A DNA stretch of 64,000 nt from Faucicola sp902506215 (GTDB lineage: Bacteria > Pseudomonadota > Gammaproteobacteria > Pseudomonadales > Moraxellaceae): assembly GCA_016888885.1 (NCBI GenBank), contig CP069437.1:62001-126000 (forward strand). The letters are read 5' to 3'. Position 1 is the first letter of the stretch. Each line of letters opens with the position of its first letter. A program made the position numbers and the translations under genes. This document shows positions 41,705-50,917 of the stretch, one piece after another. The notes beneath the pieces were generated by a model. It was not told the origin of the DNA. It saw only the letters and a program-made list of their open reading frames with translations, and searched no databases.

Positions 41705-43174
41705 ATGCCAAATTCCATCATTACCGAAGATAAAAAGCCACAGCATGACCAATTTGCTATAGCTCCCTTGACCCCCGCGCAAACCAAATATTTGCCAATC
41801 GTGGTGGCAATCGCTTTGTTTATGCAGATTTTAGATTCAACGGTGCTCAATACCGCTTTGCCTGCGATGGCGCATGATTTGAATCAGCCTGCGTTATCAA
41901 TGCAGTGGACAGTGATTAGCTATGCGCTCACTTTGGCAATTTTTACCCCGATTAGTGGCTTTATTGCCGATAAGTATGGGACTAAGACCACCTTTATGGT
42001 GGCGATTGGCGTGTTTACTGCAGGCTCGATGATGTGTGCGTTATCACCAACCCTTAATAGCCTAATTTTTTCTCGCGTGGTGCAAGGATTGGGCGGTGCG
42101 ATGCTGATGCCTGTAGGCAAGTTAACGCTGATTAAAAGCTATCCGCGAGAACGTATGCTGTCGGTGATGAATTATGCGGTGATGCCTGCGATGATTGCGC
42201 CAGTGATTGGGCCTTTGGTCGGGGGGTATTTGGTGGAGCTTGCAAGCTGGCATTGGATTTTTTTGATTAATATTCCCATGGGGGCGTTGGGGATGTGGGC
42301 AGGGTGGAAACTGATGCCCAACTATCTACAGCGCAATCCTAGCATGGATTTGCTTGGATTTTTGCTGTTCGGTGGCGCGATGGCAAGCTTTACCTTTGCG
42401 CTCGAATTTGCCAATAACATTCATGCCGATAATCTGGCTTCAGCGGTTTTTCCCGTGATGGTTGCTTTATTGGCGATTATGCTGCTTATTGGCTATTATT
42501 ATCACGCCAAATACTCAGAATCGCGTAATGGACAACAACCGCTATTTGGCTTGGATTTGTTTCAAGTGCGTACCTTTCGCGTGGGTATAGTTGGCAATTT
42601 GCTAACCCGTTTGGGGATGAGTGCGATTCCTTTTTTACTGCCGCTACTGCTACAAGTGGTGCTGGGCTATTCGCCGTCACAAGCGGGTTGGATGTTGGCA
42701 CCGATTGCGGTGGGCGCGCTGTTGACCAAGCCGCTAGTCACGCGTATTGTGAAGCGATTTGGCTATCGTAGAACATTGGTGGGCAATACCTTGTTGATTG
42801 GCGTCAATATCATGCTGCTATCACAACTCAATCAAACCACGCCGATTTGGCTAAGTGTGCCATTTTTGACTTTTATGGGGGCGTGTAATTCGCTACAATT
42901 TAGCACGATGAACACCATCAGTATCGCACGGCTTCGCCCAGGTCAAACCAGCAGTGGCAATAGTTTATTGGCGGTCAACCAGCAATTGGCGATTAGTTTT
43001 GGGATTGGCTTTGGGGCGATGCTGCTACATTTACTGACGCCCGCTCGCGCTTCGCTGGCACAGACGCAAACCGCATTTTCATACAGTTTTATCATATTGG
43101 GTATCATGACGATTTTATCTGGGCTGTATTTTTTGCGGTTGCACCGATTTGATGGCAAAGGACTATACCAGTAG
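41705..43174 (+). CDS. MFS multidrug-type exporter (DHA2 family)
   Basis: The 489-residue inner-membrane protein has about 14 hydrophobic segments, as in the EmrB/QacA (DHA2) branch. Family motifs are LDSTVLNTALPAMAHDL in segment 1, GFIADKYGTKTTF in loop 2-3 and GAMLMPVGKL near segment 4. Such proteins export drugs, dyes or bile-like compounds with proton antiport, but the substrate here cannot be told. No EmrA-type adaptor gene is beside it and no local regulator is seen. The gene is monocistronic. Confidence 0.85.
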   Translation: MPNSIITEDKKPQHDQFAIAPLTPAQTKYLPIVVAIALFMQILDSTVLNTALPAMAHDLNQPALSMQWTVISYALTLAIFTPISGFIADKYGTKTTFMVAIGVFTAGSMMCALSPTLNSLIFSRVVQGLGGAMLMPVGKLTLIKSYPRERMLSVMNYAVMPAMIAPVIGPLVGGYLVELASWHWIFLINIPMGALGMWAGWKLMPNYLQRNPSMDLLGFLLFGGAMASFTFALEFANNIHADNLASAVFPVMVALLAIMLLIGYYYHAKYSESRNGQQPLFGLDLFQVRTFRVGIVGNLLTRLGMSAIPFLLPLLLQVVLGYSPSQAGWMLAPIAVGALLTKPLVTRIVKRFGYRRTLVGNTLLIGVNIMLLSQLNQTTPIWLSVPFLTFMGACNSLQFSTMNTISIARLRPGQTSSGNSLLAVNQQLAISFGIGFGAMLLHLLTPARASLAQTQTAFSYSFIILGIMTILSGLYFLRLHRFDGKGLYQ

Positions 43175-43346
43175 TCGCCCTTATATTCTTGCCCATATTG
43201 TTGATACTATATTGTCAGTATAAGTTGCCAAGCCATAACGATGGGTAGCGTGGTGATTTATTTCACTCAATTTTATGATAATTTTAATCCTTTAACCCGA
43301 TTGCCCCTAATTGCTATTCTATGGGCGCAATCGTTTTGGAAAACCT

Positions 43347-45119
43347 ATGCTCTCCAATGCTTTTTCAATGATAATTGATACCCGTTGGTGTCTTGATGAA
43401 CTGCTAAAAGATGGCATCATTGACCAACGTGATTATAATTTGGTGATGACCCATAACCGCAAAACCTTGCATCCCTTGCAAGTGATTGCAGGCTTTCATC
43501 TAGTCGATAAGACTACGCACATGGCGCTCAGTCTTGAACAGCTCAATCGCTGGTTGGCACAAAAAGCCGGCGTTGATTATGTACGTATTGACCCGCTGAA
43601 AACCGATGTGCCCTCAGTGACATCGATTATGTCATTTGAATATGCGCGCTCGCAGCACATTTTGCCAGTCGCCGTCACCCAAGATACGGTGGAAATCGGT
43701 ACTGACCAGCCATTTTATCAAGATTGGCAGCTCAATATTGCGCATATCGTGTTGCCCAAAAAAATCAAAACTGTATTAATCAGTCCTGAGCAAATCAACC
43801 GCTATCGCCAAGAATTTTATCAAGTCACCAAAGCCATTGCGGGGGCAAACCATCAGCAAAAACGCGCGGATGCCGATATCACCAATGTCGAAGCGTTATT
43901 ACAATTGGGCAATGCCGCCAATATCGAAAATCCCGATGCCAATGACCAACACATCGTCAAAATTGTTGATTGGTTATTACAGTACGCCTTTGACCAGCGT
44001 GCCAGTGATATTCACTTAGAGCCGCGCCGAGATAAAAGCAACGTGCGTTTTCGTATCGATGGCATTTTGCATACCGTTTATCAAATGCCGACTGGGATTA
44101 TGACCGCGGTGGTGGCTCGAATAAAAATTTTAGCAAGACTCAATGTCGCTGAAAAACGTAAACCGCAAGACGGACGGCTCAAAACCCGTACCCCCAAAGG
44201 TCAAGAAACCGAGCTGCGGTTATCGACGCTGCCGACTGCGTTTGGCGAAAAATTGGTGATGCGGGTATTTGACCCCGAGGTACTGGTGCGCTCTTTTGAA
44301 CAGTTGGGACTGACAGGGCGGGATTTGCAAAAATGGGATGACATGACCCGGAAAGCCAATGGCATTATTTTGGTCACAGGTCCGACAGGCTCGGGTAAAA
44401 CCACGACGCTGTACAGTACCCTCAAAAAACTGGCGACAGAAGAAGTCAATGTCTGTACCATTGAAGACCCCATTGAGATGGTGGAGCCGTCGTTTAACCA
44501 AATGCAAATTCAAAACAACATTGATTTGACCTTTGCTGACGGTATTCGCTCGTTGATGCGTCAAGACCCCGATATCATCATGATTGGCGAGATTCGCGAT
44601 ACCGAAACCGCGGAAATGGCGGTACAAGCCTCGCTGACTGGGCACTTGGTGTTATCGACATTACATACCAATGATGCACCCAGTTCGTTAACAAGGCTGC
44701 ATGATTTGGGCGTGGCGCCGTTTTTAACCTCAGCGACTATCTTGGGCATCATGGCACAGCGTTTGGTGCGTACCCTTTGCCCACATTGTAAATCCAATAA
44801 GCCCATGAATGACATTGAGCAGCAGACTTGGCAGGCGTTAGTCAGTCCTTGGAAAGCCGCAGCCCCAGATACCATCAATCATGCCGTAGGCTGTGAACAC
44901 TGCCGTAATACCGGCTATCTTGGGCGAGTGGGGTTGTATGAAATCATGGTACTCAGTAATGCGCTTAAAAAATTGATTAGCGAAGGCGCTGACTTGTCGC
45001 AAATCGCGCAAAAAGCCTACCAAGATGGGTTGCAGCCGTTAAGACTGGCAGGCGCGAAAAAGATTGCCGAAGGTATTACCACGTTTGAAGAAGTGATGAG
45101 AGTGGTGCCGTTAACTTAG
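43347..45119 (+). CDS. GspE/PilB-type secretion or pilus assembly ATPase
   Basis: A hexameric ATPase of this family extends type IV pili or drives type II secretion from the cytoplasmic face of the inner membrane. The 590 residues (start ATG 43347, with GGAAAA before it; the frame is open upstream to a TTG) hold an N-terminal T2SSE domain, then ASDIHLEPRRDKSNVRFRID, Walker A GPTGSGKTTTLYSTL, Walker B RQDPDIIMIGEIRD and the zinc tetracysteine CPHCKSNKP...CEHCRNTGYLGRV. No pilC, pilD or gsp gene is near. In Acinetobacter a second extension ATPase, TfpB, is known; this gene could be its counterpart, but pilB proper is not excluded. Confidence 0.88.
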   Translation: MLSNAFSMIIDTRWCLDELLKDGIIDQRDYNLVMTHNRKTLHPLQVIAGFHLVDKTTHMALSLEQLNRWLAQKAGVDYVRIDPLKTDVPSVTSIMSFEYARSQHILPVAVTQDTVEIGTDQPFYQDWQLNIAHIVLPKKIKTVLISPEQINRYRQEFYQVTKAIAGANHQQKRADADITNVEALLQLGNAANIENPDANDQHIVKIVDWLLQYAFDQRASDIHLEPRRDKSNVRFRIDGILHTVYQMPTGIMTAVVARIKILARLNVAEKRKPQDGRLKTRTPKGQETELRLSTLPTAFGEKLVMRVFDPEVLVRSFEQLGLTGRDLQKWDDMTRKANGIILVTGPTGSGKTTTLYSTLKKLATEEVNVCTIEDPIEMVEPSFNQMQIQNNIDLTFADGIRSLMRQDPDIIMIGEIRDTETAEMAVQASLTGHLVLSTLHTNDAPSSLTRLHDLGVAPFLTSATILGIMAQRLVRTLCPHCKSNKPMNDIEQQTWQALVSPWKAAAPDTINHAVGCEHCRNTGYLGRVGLYEIMVLSNALKKLISEGADLSQIAQKAYQDGLQPLRLAGAKKIAEGITTFEEVMRVVPLT

Positions 45120-45173
45120 GCGGCTACCCATTATTTGAGAGACAAAAAGTAAAAGTTAAAAAATAACCGGCAA

Positions 45174-45204
45174 CAAAAAAGCCTAAACATCAAAGTTTAG
45201 GCTT
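45174..45204 (-). terminator. Terminator of the tRNA-Leu transcript
   Basis: AAGCCTAAAC and GTTTAGGCTT form a 10-bp stem. On the minus strand TTTTTTG follows. It lies directly after tRNA-Leu and can also face the ATPase gene. Confidence 0.85.
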
Positions 45205-45210
45205 AATCAA

Positions 45211-45298
45211 TGGTGCCCGGGGCCGGACTTGAACCGGCACGCTCGTAAGAGCGAGGGATTTTAAATCCCTTGTGTCTACCAATTTCACCACCCGGGCA
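45211..45298 (-). tRNA. tRNA-Leu (anticodon UAA)
   Basis: An 88-nt gene including the encoded CCA end. The acceptor stem TGCCCGG pairs with CCGGGCA, the T-arm has GGTTCAAGTCC, and the anticodon loop is TTTAAAA with anticodon TAA between AGGGA/TCCCT stems. A long variable arm (CGCTCTTACGAGCG) is typical of leucine tRNA. It reads UUA and wobble UUG codons. Confidence 0.97.
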
Positions 45299-45356
45299 GG
45301 GTAGTCACAGCACTGACGCTTGGCGTCGTGTGGTGTCTGTGTCAGAAGTGGGTGCT

Positions 45357-45384
45357 ATTATAATCAGTTTTGTTAACTTTGCAA
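45357..45384 (-). promoter_or_regulatory. Promoter of tRNA-Leu
   Basis: On the minus strand TTGCAA (45379-45384) and TATAAT (45357-45362) lie 16 bp apart, about 60 bp upstream of the tRNA. Confidence 0.65.
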
Positions 45385-45474
45385 GCAATTTTTTACGATA
45401 TTTTTCGCGTTTATTGCTGACTCATAATAACAAAACACCCATAATAAAAAAATAATAGTACCGCAAAATGAAAA

Positions 45475-45548
45475 TGGAGGCTGAGGCCGGAATCGAACCG
45501 GCGTCCGCGGATTTGCAATCCGATGCATGGCCACTGTGCTACCCAGCC
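45475..45548 (-). tRNA. tRNA-Cys (anticodon GCA)
   Basis: A 74-nt gene with encoded CCA. The acceptor GGCTGGG pairs with CTCAGCC (one G-U), the T-arm is GCCGGTTCGATTCCGGC, and the anticodon loop TTGCAAA holds GCA. It is the only Cys tRNA seen here. Confidence 0.97.
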
Positions 45549-45566
45549 ATTTCATTTAGGTTTGCT

Positions 45567-45594
45567 ATGATAGCAAAAATTTTTAAAAGTGCAA
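45567..45594 (-). promoter_or_regulatory. Promoter of tRNA-Cys
   Basis: On the minus strand TTGCAC (45589-45594) and TATCAT (45567-45572) are separated by 16 bp, just upstream of the tRNA. Confidence 0.6.
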
Positions 45595-45771
45595 GGACTT
45601 TTTTAGCCATTTTAGCGATGTAATGAAGGATGGTGAAGGGTATTTGAGCGCTAATTTAGCGGTTAAACATTTTCAATGGATGTTATCACGCCGCAAAATC
45701 GGTTAAAATAACGCAAATTTTTTGCTAACCGACTTTTTGTTGACCGATTCGTTATTGATTGAGGAACCACC

Positions 45772-46641
45772 ATGACTGCGACAGTGTTAGATGGCAAAGC
45801 GTATGCCAAACAAATGGAAGCTGAACTTGCCGAGCGGGTTGCCAAGTTAAAACAAGACTCTGGACGCACGCCGATTTTGGCAACGATTTTGGTGGGCGAT
45901 GACCCTGCCTCTGCAACTTATGTCAAAATGAAAGGCAATGCCTGTCAACGTGTCGGTATGGATTCGTTAAAAGTTGCCATGCCACAATCCACCACCACCG
46001 AGCAGCTATTGGCAAAAATTGCCGAGCTTAACAACAATCCAGATGTGCATGGGATTTTGCTACAACACCCTGTGCCCAGCCAAATTGATGAGCGTGCCTG
46101 TTTTGATGCCATTGCGCTGGCAAAAGATGTGGATGGCGTGACTTGTTTAGGGTTTGGCAATATGGCGATGGGCGAGCCTGCGTATGGTTCTTGCACCCCA
46201 CAAGGCATTATGTATTTATTGGAAAAAAACGGCGTTGAGCTTGCTGGTAAGCATGCGGTGGTCGTGGGTCGTAGCGCGATTTTGGGTAAACCGATGGCGA
46301 TGATGCTATTAAACGCCAACTGTACCGTGACCATTTGCCATTCACGTACCCAGAACTTGGCAGAATTGGTCAAACAAGCGGATATCGTGGTGGGTGCTGT
46401 GGGCAAACCAGAACTTATCAAAAAAGATTGGATTAAATCGGGCGCCGTGGTGGTGGATGCAGGGTTTCATCCGCGCACCCATGCGGACGGTACGAGCGGT
46501 GGCGTGGGTGATATTGAGCTGACAGGTATCGAAGATATTGCCTCAAGCTATACCCCAGTGCCAGGTGGCGTAGGTCCAATGACCATCAATACACTTATCC
46601 GTCAAACGGTAGAAGCGGCAGAAAAAGCAGCAGCAAAATAA
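45772..46641 (+). CDS. folD: Bifunctional methylenetetrahydrofolate dehydrogenase/cyclohydrolase
   Basis: FolD turns 5,10-methylenetetrahydrofolate into 10-formyltetrahydrofolate in two steps with NADP+. The 289 residues have ATILVGDDPASATYVKMKGNAC with the catalytic Tyr/Lys, GILLQHPVPSQID (dehydrogenase/cyclohydrolase site), GRSAILGKPMAMMLLNANC (Rossmann) and the closing PVPGGVGPMTINTLIRQT. Length is as expected. GAGGAACC precedes the ATG. It is a single gene ending in a terminator. PurU at the window start consumes its product. Confidence 0.98.
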   Translation: MTATVLDGKAYAKQMEAELAERVAKLKQDSGRTPILATILVGDDPASATYVKMKGNACQRVGMDSLKVAMPQSTTTEQLLAKIAELNNNPDVHGILLQHPVPSQIDERACFDAIALAKDVDGVTCLGFGNMAMGEPAYGSCTPQGIMYLLEKNGVELAGKHAVVVGRSAILGKPMAMMLLNANCTVTICHSRTQNLAELVKQADIVVGAVGKPELIKKDWIKSGAVVVDAGFHPRTHADGTSGGVGDIELTGIEDIASSYTPVPGGVGPMTINTLIRQTVEAAEKAAAK

Positions 46642-46653
46642 TGGGTTTGAATT

Positions 46654-46686
46654 AAAAAAGGAAGTGTTTAAAGCTTCCTTTTTTTT
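46654..46686 (+). terminator. Terminator of folD
   Basis: AAGGAAG and CTTCCTT form a stem, followed by six T. It lies 13 nt after the folD stop. Confidence 0.8.
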
Positions 46687-46715
46687 GTACATTTTTTTGT
46701 ATTCATTTTTTCACC

Positions 46716-47495
46716 ATGATTGGAAATCTTTACGTGACTGATGCTAAAACTTCCGCTTATAAAACTTCTCCTTATAAAATTTCAATGCCATCCAATGCTT
46801 CTGACGCATCAACCGTTTTTCATCAACTGATTACCGCATTGCAGCAAGTGTTGCCTAGCGCTAATCTTGCCAAGACATACGTGCCGTTATTATCTACGGT
46901 GAATCAACCTTTTTATTTATGGCTCATTGATGCAGATTTTTGCCATGAAGATTTGACGCCAGCGGTGATAGAAAATCTGTGGAAGAATTGTCCATATTGG
47001 GTGTTTGCATGGGCGTCCGGGCAAGTATTGGCGCAGTATATTTTGCAGCAGCCACAGATGGTGCGCAATAAAGTGGTGATGGATTTTGGCGCAGGGTCGG
47101 GGATTGTCGGTATTGCCGCAAAAATGGCGGGTGCCAAACGGGTCATTTGCTGTGATATTGATAGTGTGAGTCTAACTAGCTGCCAAGCCAATGCGCAATT
47201 AAATGGGGTAACGGCTCAGCTGCTAGATAATTTATTTGAGTTAAAACAGCAATTGGGCATGGATAAGGTCGATGTGCTGTTGGTTGCGGATGTGCTGTAT
47301 GACAAAGCCAACTTGCCGTTACTAGATGTGTTCTTACAATACGCGCATGAGGTTTGGGTCGCTGATAGCCGTGTCAAAAACTTTGCTCACCCGCGCTACC
47401 ACAAGGTAACGACGCTGGATAACACAACCACTTTGCCCGATATGGATGAAGCCAAGCAGTTTAACCAAGTAGTGCTTTATCGCAGTACCGATTGA
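46716..47495 (+). CDS. PrmA/ETFB-type lysine methyltransferase family protein
   Basis: A 259-residue SAM-dependent methyltransferase. The SAM site VMDFGAGSGIVGIAAKMAGA is followed by an acidic VICCDIDSVSLTSC (ribose contact) and VDVLLVADVLYDKANL. The N-terminal 30 residues (to about SMPSNASDAS) look disordered, so the real start could be later, near 46785. The pattern is closest to eukaryotic-type ETFB lysine and nicotinamide methyltransferase relatives and to PrmA, and the target is unknown. No partner gene is adjacent. Sequence and codon use look native. Confidence 0.8.
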   Translation: MIGNLYVTDAKTSAYKTSPYKISMPSNASDASTVFHQLITALQQVLPSANLAKTYVPLLSTVNQPFYLWLIDADFCHEDLTPAVIENLWKNCPYWVFAWASGQVLAQYILQQPQMVRNKVVMDFGAGSGIVGIAAKMAGAKRVICCDIDSVSLTSCQANAQLNGVTAQLLDNLFELKQQLGMDKVDVLLVADVLYDKANLPLLDVFLQYAHEVWVADSRVKNFAHPRYHKVTTLDNTTTLPDMDEAKQFNQVVLYRSTD

Positions 47496-47761
47496 CCCAG
47501 ACAGTAGCAGGGGAACAGTAGTATGGAGTGTATGGTTGCAAAAAACCCTCGCCTTTGTTTTCTGTACTTTTAAGGCTATGAAATAATTTGTAACATAGTT
47601 ATCGCATTATCGCTATTTTCAAGGCATAATAAGCCACACCCCTATTTTTAATCATCTATCTGTTCAATATCATCCCCGATGGCATGCACCGCGGCATCAT
47701 TATTGATGACGACAGCTAGATGATTACCTTGCCGTTTTACGTTTAGAAAAGGAATCCTAAT

Positions 47762-48907
47762 ATGAGTATTTGTATCACTGCCACAGGATTATATACCCCG
47801 CCTTATAGCATCAGTAACGAAGAGTTGGTCACTACTTTCAACCAATATGTTGATAACTATAATGCCAAAAATGCCGATGCCATCGCCCGTGGTGAGAAGA
47901 CGGCACTTGTGCACTCGACGGCCGAATTTATCGAAAAAGCCTCAGGTATCAAATCCCGCTATGTGATGGAAAAAGACGGCATTTTAAACCCAGATATCAT
48001 GGCGCCGGTGATTCCTCATCGCAAGCTTGGCGAAGAGATGTCCATCATGGCAGAAATGGGTCTAGATGCACTCAAACAAGCACTGGACAATGCAGGTTTA
48101 CAAGGTAAAGACTTAGACGGTATTATTGTTGCTTGTTCAAACTTCCAGCGCGTGTATCCTGCCATCGCCATCGAAATTCAGCAATATATTGGTATGCAAG
48201 GCGGTTTTGGCTTTGATATGAACGTCGCCTGTAGTGCAGCAACCTTTGGTATCGCCCAAGCGGTCGGTCTGATTAAATCTGGCACCGCCAAACGTGTCGC
48301 CATGGTCAATATCGAAATCACCTCAGCGCACCTTAACTGGCGCAACCGTGACAGCCACTTTATCTTTGGGGATGTGGCAACGGCGACGATTATCGAAGAG
48401 CTCGCCACACCCAAAGGCTATGAAATTTTAGATAGCCATCTGTTTACCCAGTTTTCGACCAATATTAAAAATGAATACGGCTTTTTGGATCGCAGTGAAT
48501 TCTTAGCCGCTGGCACACCGATGTATCCTGATATCGACGCGCCTGTGACCGACAAATTGTTCTTGCAAGAAGGTCGCAAAGTATTTCGTGAAGTGTGTCC
48601 TGCCGTGTCCAATTTAATCCTTGAACTGCTCCATAAAAACCACGTCGAGCCACAAAGCCTCAAAAAAATGTGGCTACACCAAGCCAATGCCAACATGATT
48701 GATTTGATTTTACGCACCGTGTTGGGCAAAGAAGCGGATAAATCGATTGCGCCCATGGTACTGGCAGAATATGCTAATACCAGCTCAGCCAGTCCTATGA
48801 TTGTGTTTCATAAACATCAAGAAAATATGCAATCGGGTGATTTGGGTGTGATTTGCTCGTTTGGCGCAGGTTACTCAATCGGGGGTGTGTTGGTCAAAAA
48901 AGTCTAA
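47762..48907 (+). CDS. 3-oxoacyl-ACP synthase III-like enzyme
   Basis: This 381-residue thiolase-fold enzyme condenses an acyl-CoA or acyl-ACP starter with malonyl-ACP. The catalytic triad is present as Cys in MNVACSAATFGIAQ, His in MWLHQANANMIDLI and Asn in YANTSSASPMIV. It is longer than FabH (317) and has an inserted region (about 25-90), like the FabH-like proteins found in pseudomonads and Moraxellaceae that start chains from longer acyl groups. A function in fatty-acid initiation is inferred. GAAAAGGAATCC sits before ATG 47762. No fab cluster lies beside it. Confidence 0.85.
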   Translation: MSICITATGLYTPPYSISNEELVTTFNQYVDNYNAKNADAIARGEKTALVHSTAEFIEKASGIKSRYVMEKDGILNPDIMAPVIPHRKLGEEMSIMAEMGLDALKQALDNAGLQGKDLDGIIVACSNFQRVYPAIAIEIQQYIGMQGGFGFDMNVACSAATFGIAQAVGLIKSGTAKRVAMVNIEITSAHLNWRNRDSHFIFGDVATATIIEELATPKGYEILDSHLFTQFSTNIKNEYGFLDRSEFLAAGTPMYPDIDAPVTDKLFLQEGRKVFREVCPAVSNLILELLHKNHVEPQSLKKMWLHQANANMIDLILRTVLGKEADKSIAPMVLAEYANTSSASPMIVFHKHQENMQSGDLGVICSFGAGYSIGGVLVKKV

Positions 48908-49054
48908 GCTTTTTATTGCCTCTCACGAAACCCATGCAAATCCCCCCAAAATGTGGCAAAATATCCGATTATTTTGCCATTTTCTGTTTTTAAGCGCTAC
49001 ATTGCGCCAAAACTTTTAAGCCCTAAATTAAGCCAAAAATTTTAAGCCATCATT

Positions 49055-50149
49055 ATGAAAGAATCTTTACGTTTTCGCCTTGACCAAATGTCTGACCGTT
49101 TCGAAGAAGTCACCGCCATGCTGTCTGAGCCAGAAACCATGAATGACAACAAAAAATTCCGTGAATTATCGGTTGAGCACAGTGATTTATCCGCGTTGGT
49201 CGATGTCTGGGGCAAATACCGCCAAGCGGAAGAAGATTTGGCAACCGCTGAAGAAATGCTGTCAGATTCAACGGGCGATGGCGACATGAAAGAAATGGCA
49301 CAGGAAGAAATCCAAGCCGCCAAAGACACCATCAATGAGCTTGAAGACGTGCTCAATGTGATGATGCTGCCTAAAGACCCGAATGATAAAGTGCCTGCTT
49401 TCTTAGAGATTCGAGCAGGGACGGGCGGCGATGAAGCGGCAATTTTTAGTGGCGATTTGTTCCGTATGTACGAGCGTTATGCGGCAACCCAAGGTTGGAC
49501 AGTGGAAGTATTGTCCGAGAACGAAGGTGAGCATGGCGGCTATAAAGAAATCATCAGCCGCGTATCGGGTACGGGTGTGTATGGTCGCTTAAAGTTTGAA
49601 AGTGGCGCACACCGGGTGCAACGGGTGCCAGAGACTGAAAGCCAAGGACGGGTGCATACTTCGGCTTGCACGGTCGCGGTGATGCCAGAGGTCGAGATTG
49701 ATGATACCGTGGATATTAACCCTGCCGACTTGCGTATCGATACTTATCGTGCCAGTGGGGCGGGTGGTCAGCATATTAATAAAACCGACTCTGCGGTGCG
49801 TATCACCCATATCCCAACAGGCACGGTGGTTGAGTGTCAGCAAGAGCGTAGCCAACATGCCAACCGCGATAAAGCCATGAAAATGTTGGTGTCAAAAATC
49901 CAACAAGAAAAAGTGCAAAAACAAATCGATGCGTCAAGTGATATGCGTCGCAATTTGGTCGGTAGTGGTGACCGTTCGGAGCGCATTCGCACTTATAATT
50001 TTCCCCAAGGGCGTATGACCGACCACCGTATTAATTTAACCTTGTACAAACTCGATGCCATTATGCAGGGTGACTTAGATGAGTTACTTGACAGCCTACT
50101 GCGTGAGCACCAAGCTGACTTGATGGCATCGGTGAGTGGGGAAGAATAA
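49055..50149 (+). CDS. prfA: Peptide chain release factor 1
   Basis: RF1 reads UAA and UAG stop codons and releases the peptide from the ribosome. The 364 residues carry the GGQ motif in RASGAGGQHINKTDSAVRI, whose Gln is the site of PrmC methylation. The PxT-type decoding region near GRVHTSACTVAVMPE and the N-terminal helical domain are present. The usual partner prmC does not lie next to it here. Its end is followed by a short AT-rich patch with a membrane protein and a decayed toxin gene. Confidence 0.97.
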   Translation: MKESLRFRLDQMSDRFEEVTAMLSEPETMNDNKKFRELSVEHSDLSALVDVWGKYRQAEEDLATAEEMLSDSTGDGDMKEMAQEEIQAAKDTINELEDVLNVMMLPKDPNDKVPAFLEIRAGTGGDEAAIFSGDLFRMYERYAATQGWTVEVLSENEGEHGGYKEIISRVSGTGVYGRLKFESGAHRVQRVPETESQGRVHTSACTVAVMPEVEIDDTVDINPADLRIDTYRASGAGGQHINKTDSAVRITHIPTGTVVECQQERSQHANRDKAMKMLVSKIQQEKVQKQIDASSDMRRNLVGSGDRSERIRTYNFPQGRMTDHRINLTLYKLDAIMQGDLDELLDSLLREHQADLMASVSGEE

Positions 50150-50173
50150 GCTGAGTGACGAAGGCTAATTTTG

Positions 50174-50536
50174 ATGAAAAAATGGGAAACCACCTATAAT
50201 AACAATAATTTACGACTCATGCGAGTGCATATTGGCTTTGTAATCTTTTATGTATTACTGGCAATGATGTATGCTTTTTTTGCTTATGGTTTTGGTGCTC
50301 ATGCAACCTTCTTTGAATTATTGGTAGCATGTTTTTTGTTCTTCTTGCCATTGATGCTACTGCATGGGTTTTTAGCCATCGGAGCGAAAAATAAAGTTGA
50401 ATTAGCTCGCAAGATATCTAAAATTGTTTTTGCGTTTTTATTGTTAGGATTTCCTATTGGTACAATTTTGTCTATGTTATTTTTTTTGCCAAAAACTACT
50501 TGGAAACAACCTGATGAAAGTGCCTCAATTAATTGA
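50174..50536 (+). CDS. Hypothetical four-helix membrane protein
   Basis: This 120-residue protein (ATG 50174, GAAGGC before it) has about three to four hydrophobic segments (around 17-40, 47-70 and 83-108) with few charged residues, so it is an inner-membrane protein. No family is recognised. It starts 24 nt after prfA and is AT-rich compared with prfA and lysS. It lies directly upstream of a decayed PIN-domain toxin, and this patch looks like accessory DNA. No antitoxin-like protein is encoded beside it. Confidence 0.65.
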   Translation: MKKWETTYNNNNLRLMRVHIGFVIFYVLLAMMYAFFAYGFGAHATFFELLVACFLFFLPLMLLHGFLAIGAKNKVELARKISKIVFAFLLLGFPIGTILSMLFFLPKTTWKQPDESASIN

Positions 50537-50846
50537 TTGATATTGACAATGACATTTATTGTAGTTATGTCAGTTTGTGGGAAGTTGTGGTTAAATCATT
50601 ACTGGCTAAACCTAATTTTTGTGTCAATCTAGACAGTTTGACACAGGGGGTTAATCAAAGGTGGTTTTGATCAACTCTACATTGACAATAAACACATGTT
50701 TGAAATCAAGAATTTGCCCCATGTTCACAAAGAACCTTTTGATAGATTGTTAATTACTCAAGCCAAAGTGTAGAGCATTTTCATTTTTAACTGTTGATGA
50801 AAAGATTTTGCAATATGGCTATGATTTTGTCATTGATGCTAGTTAA
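50533..50846 (+). pseudogene. Decayed PIN-domain (VapC-like) toxin gene
   Basis: Three frames together encode a recognisable PIN toxin C-terminus. The first runs from about 50533, with SYVSLWEVVVKSLLAKPNF and VNLDSLTQGVNQ (the SLWE motif typical of this class). The second has GGFDQLYIDNKHMF and LPHVHKEPFDRLLITQAKV (the LPxxHKxPFDRxLIxQA signature). The third has LTVDEKILQYGYDFVIDAS before TAA 50844. Frameshifts lie near 50658 and 50773, and the N-terminal third with the first catalytic Asp is missing. No antitoxin is left. This is a remnant of a type II toxin-antitoxin locus, unlike the intact vapBC at 38.5 kb. Confidence 0.85.
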
Positions 50847-50917
50847 ATTTTTAACATATTGATTTAGCATGATATTGACGCTTTTTATTTTTTGTATGCC
50901 TGTTTTAAGGAAAACTC

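Noticed and set aside
50171..50173. TTG start for the membrane protein after prfA
   Set aside because: An ATG follows immediately at 50174 with a fitting AAGG, so the TTG is unnecessary.
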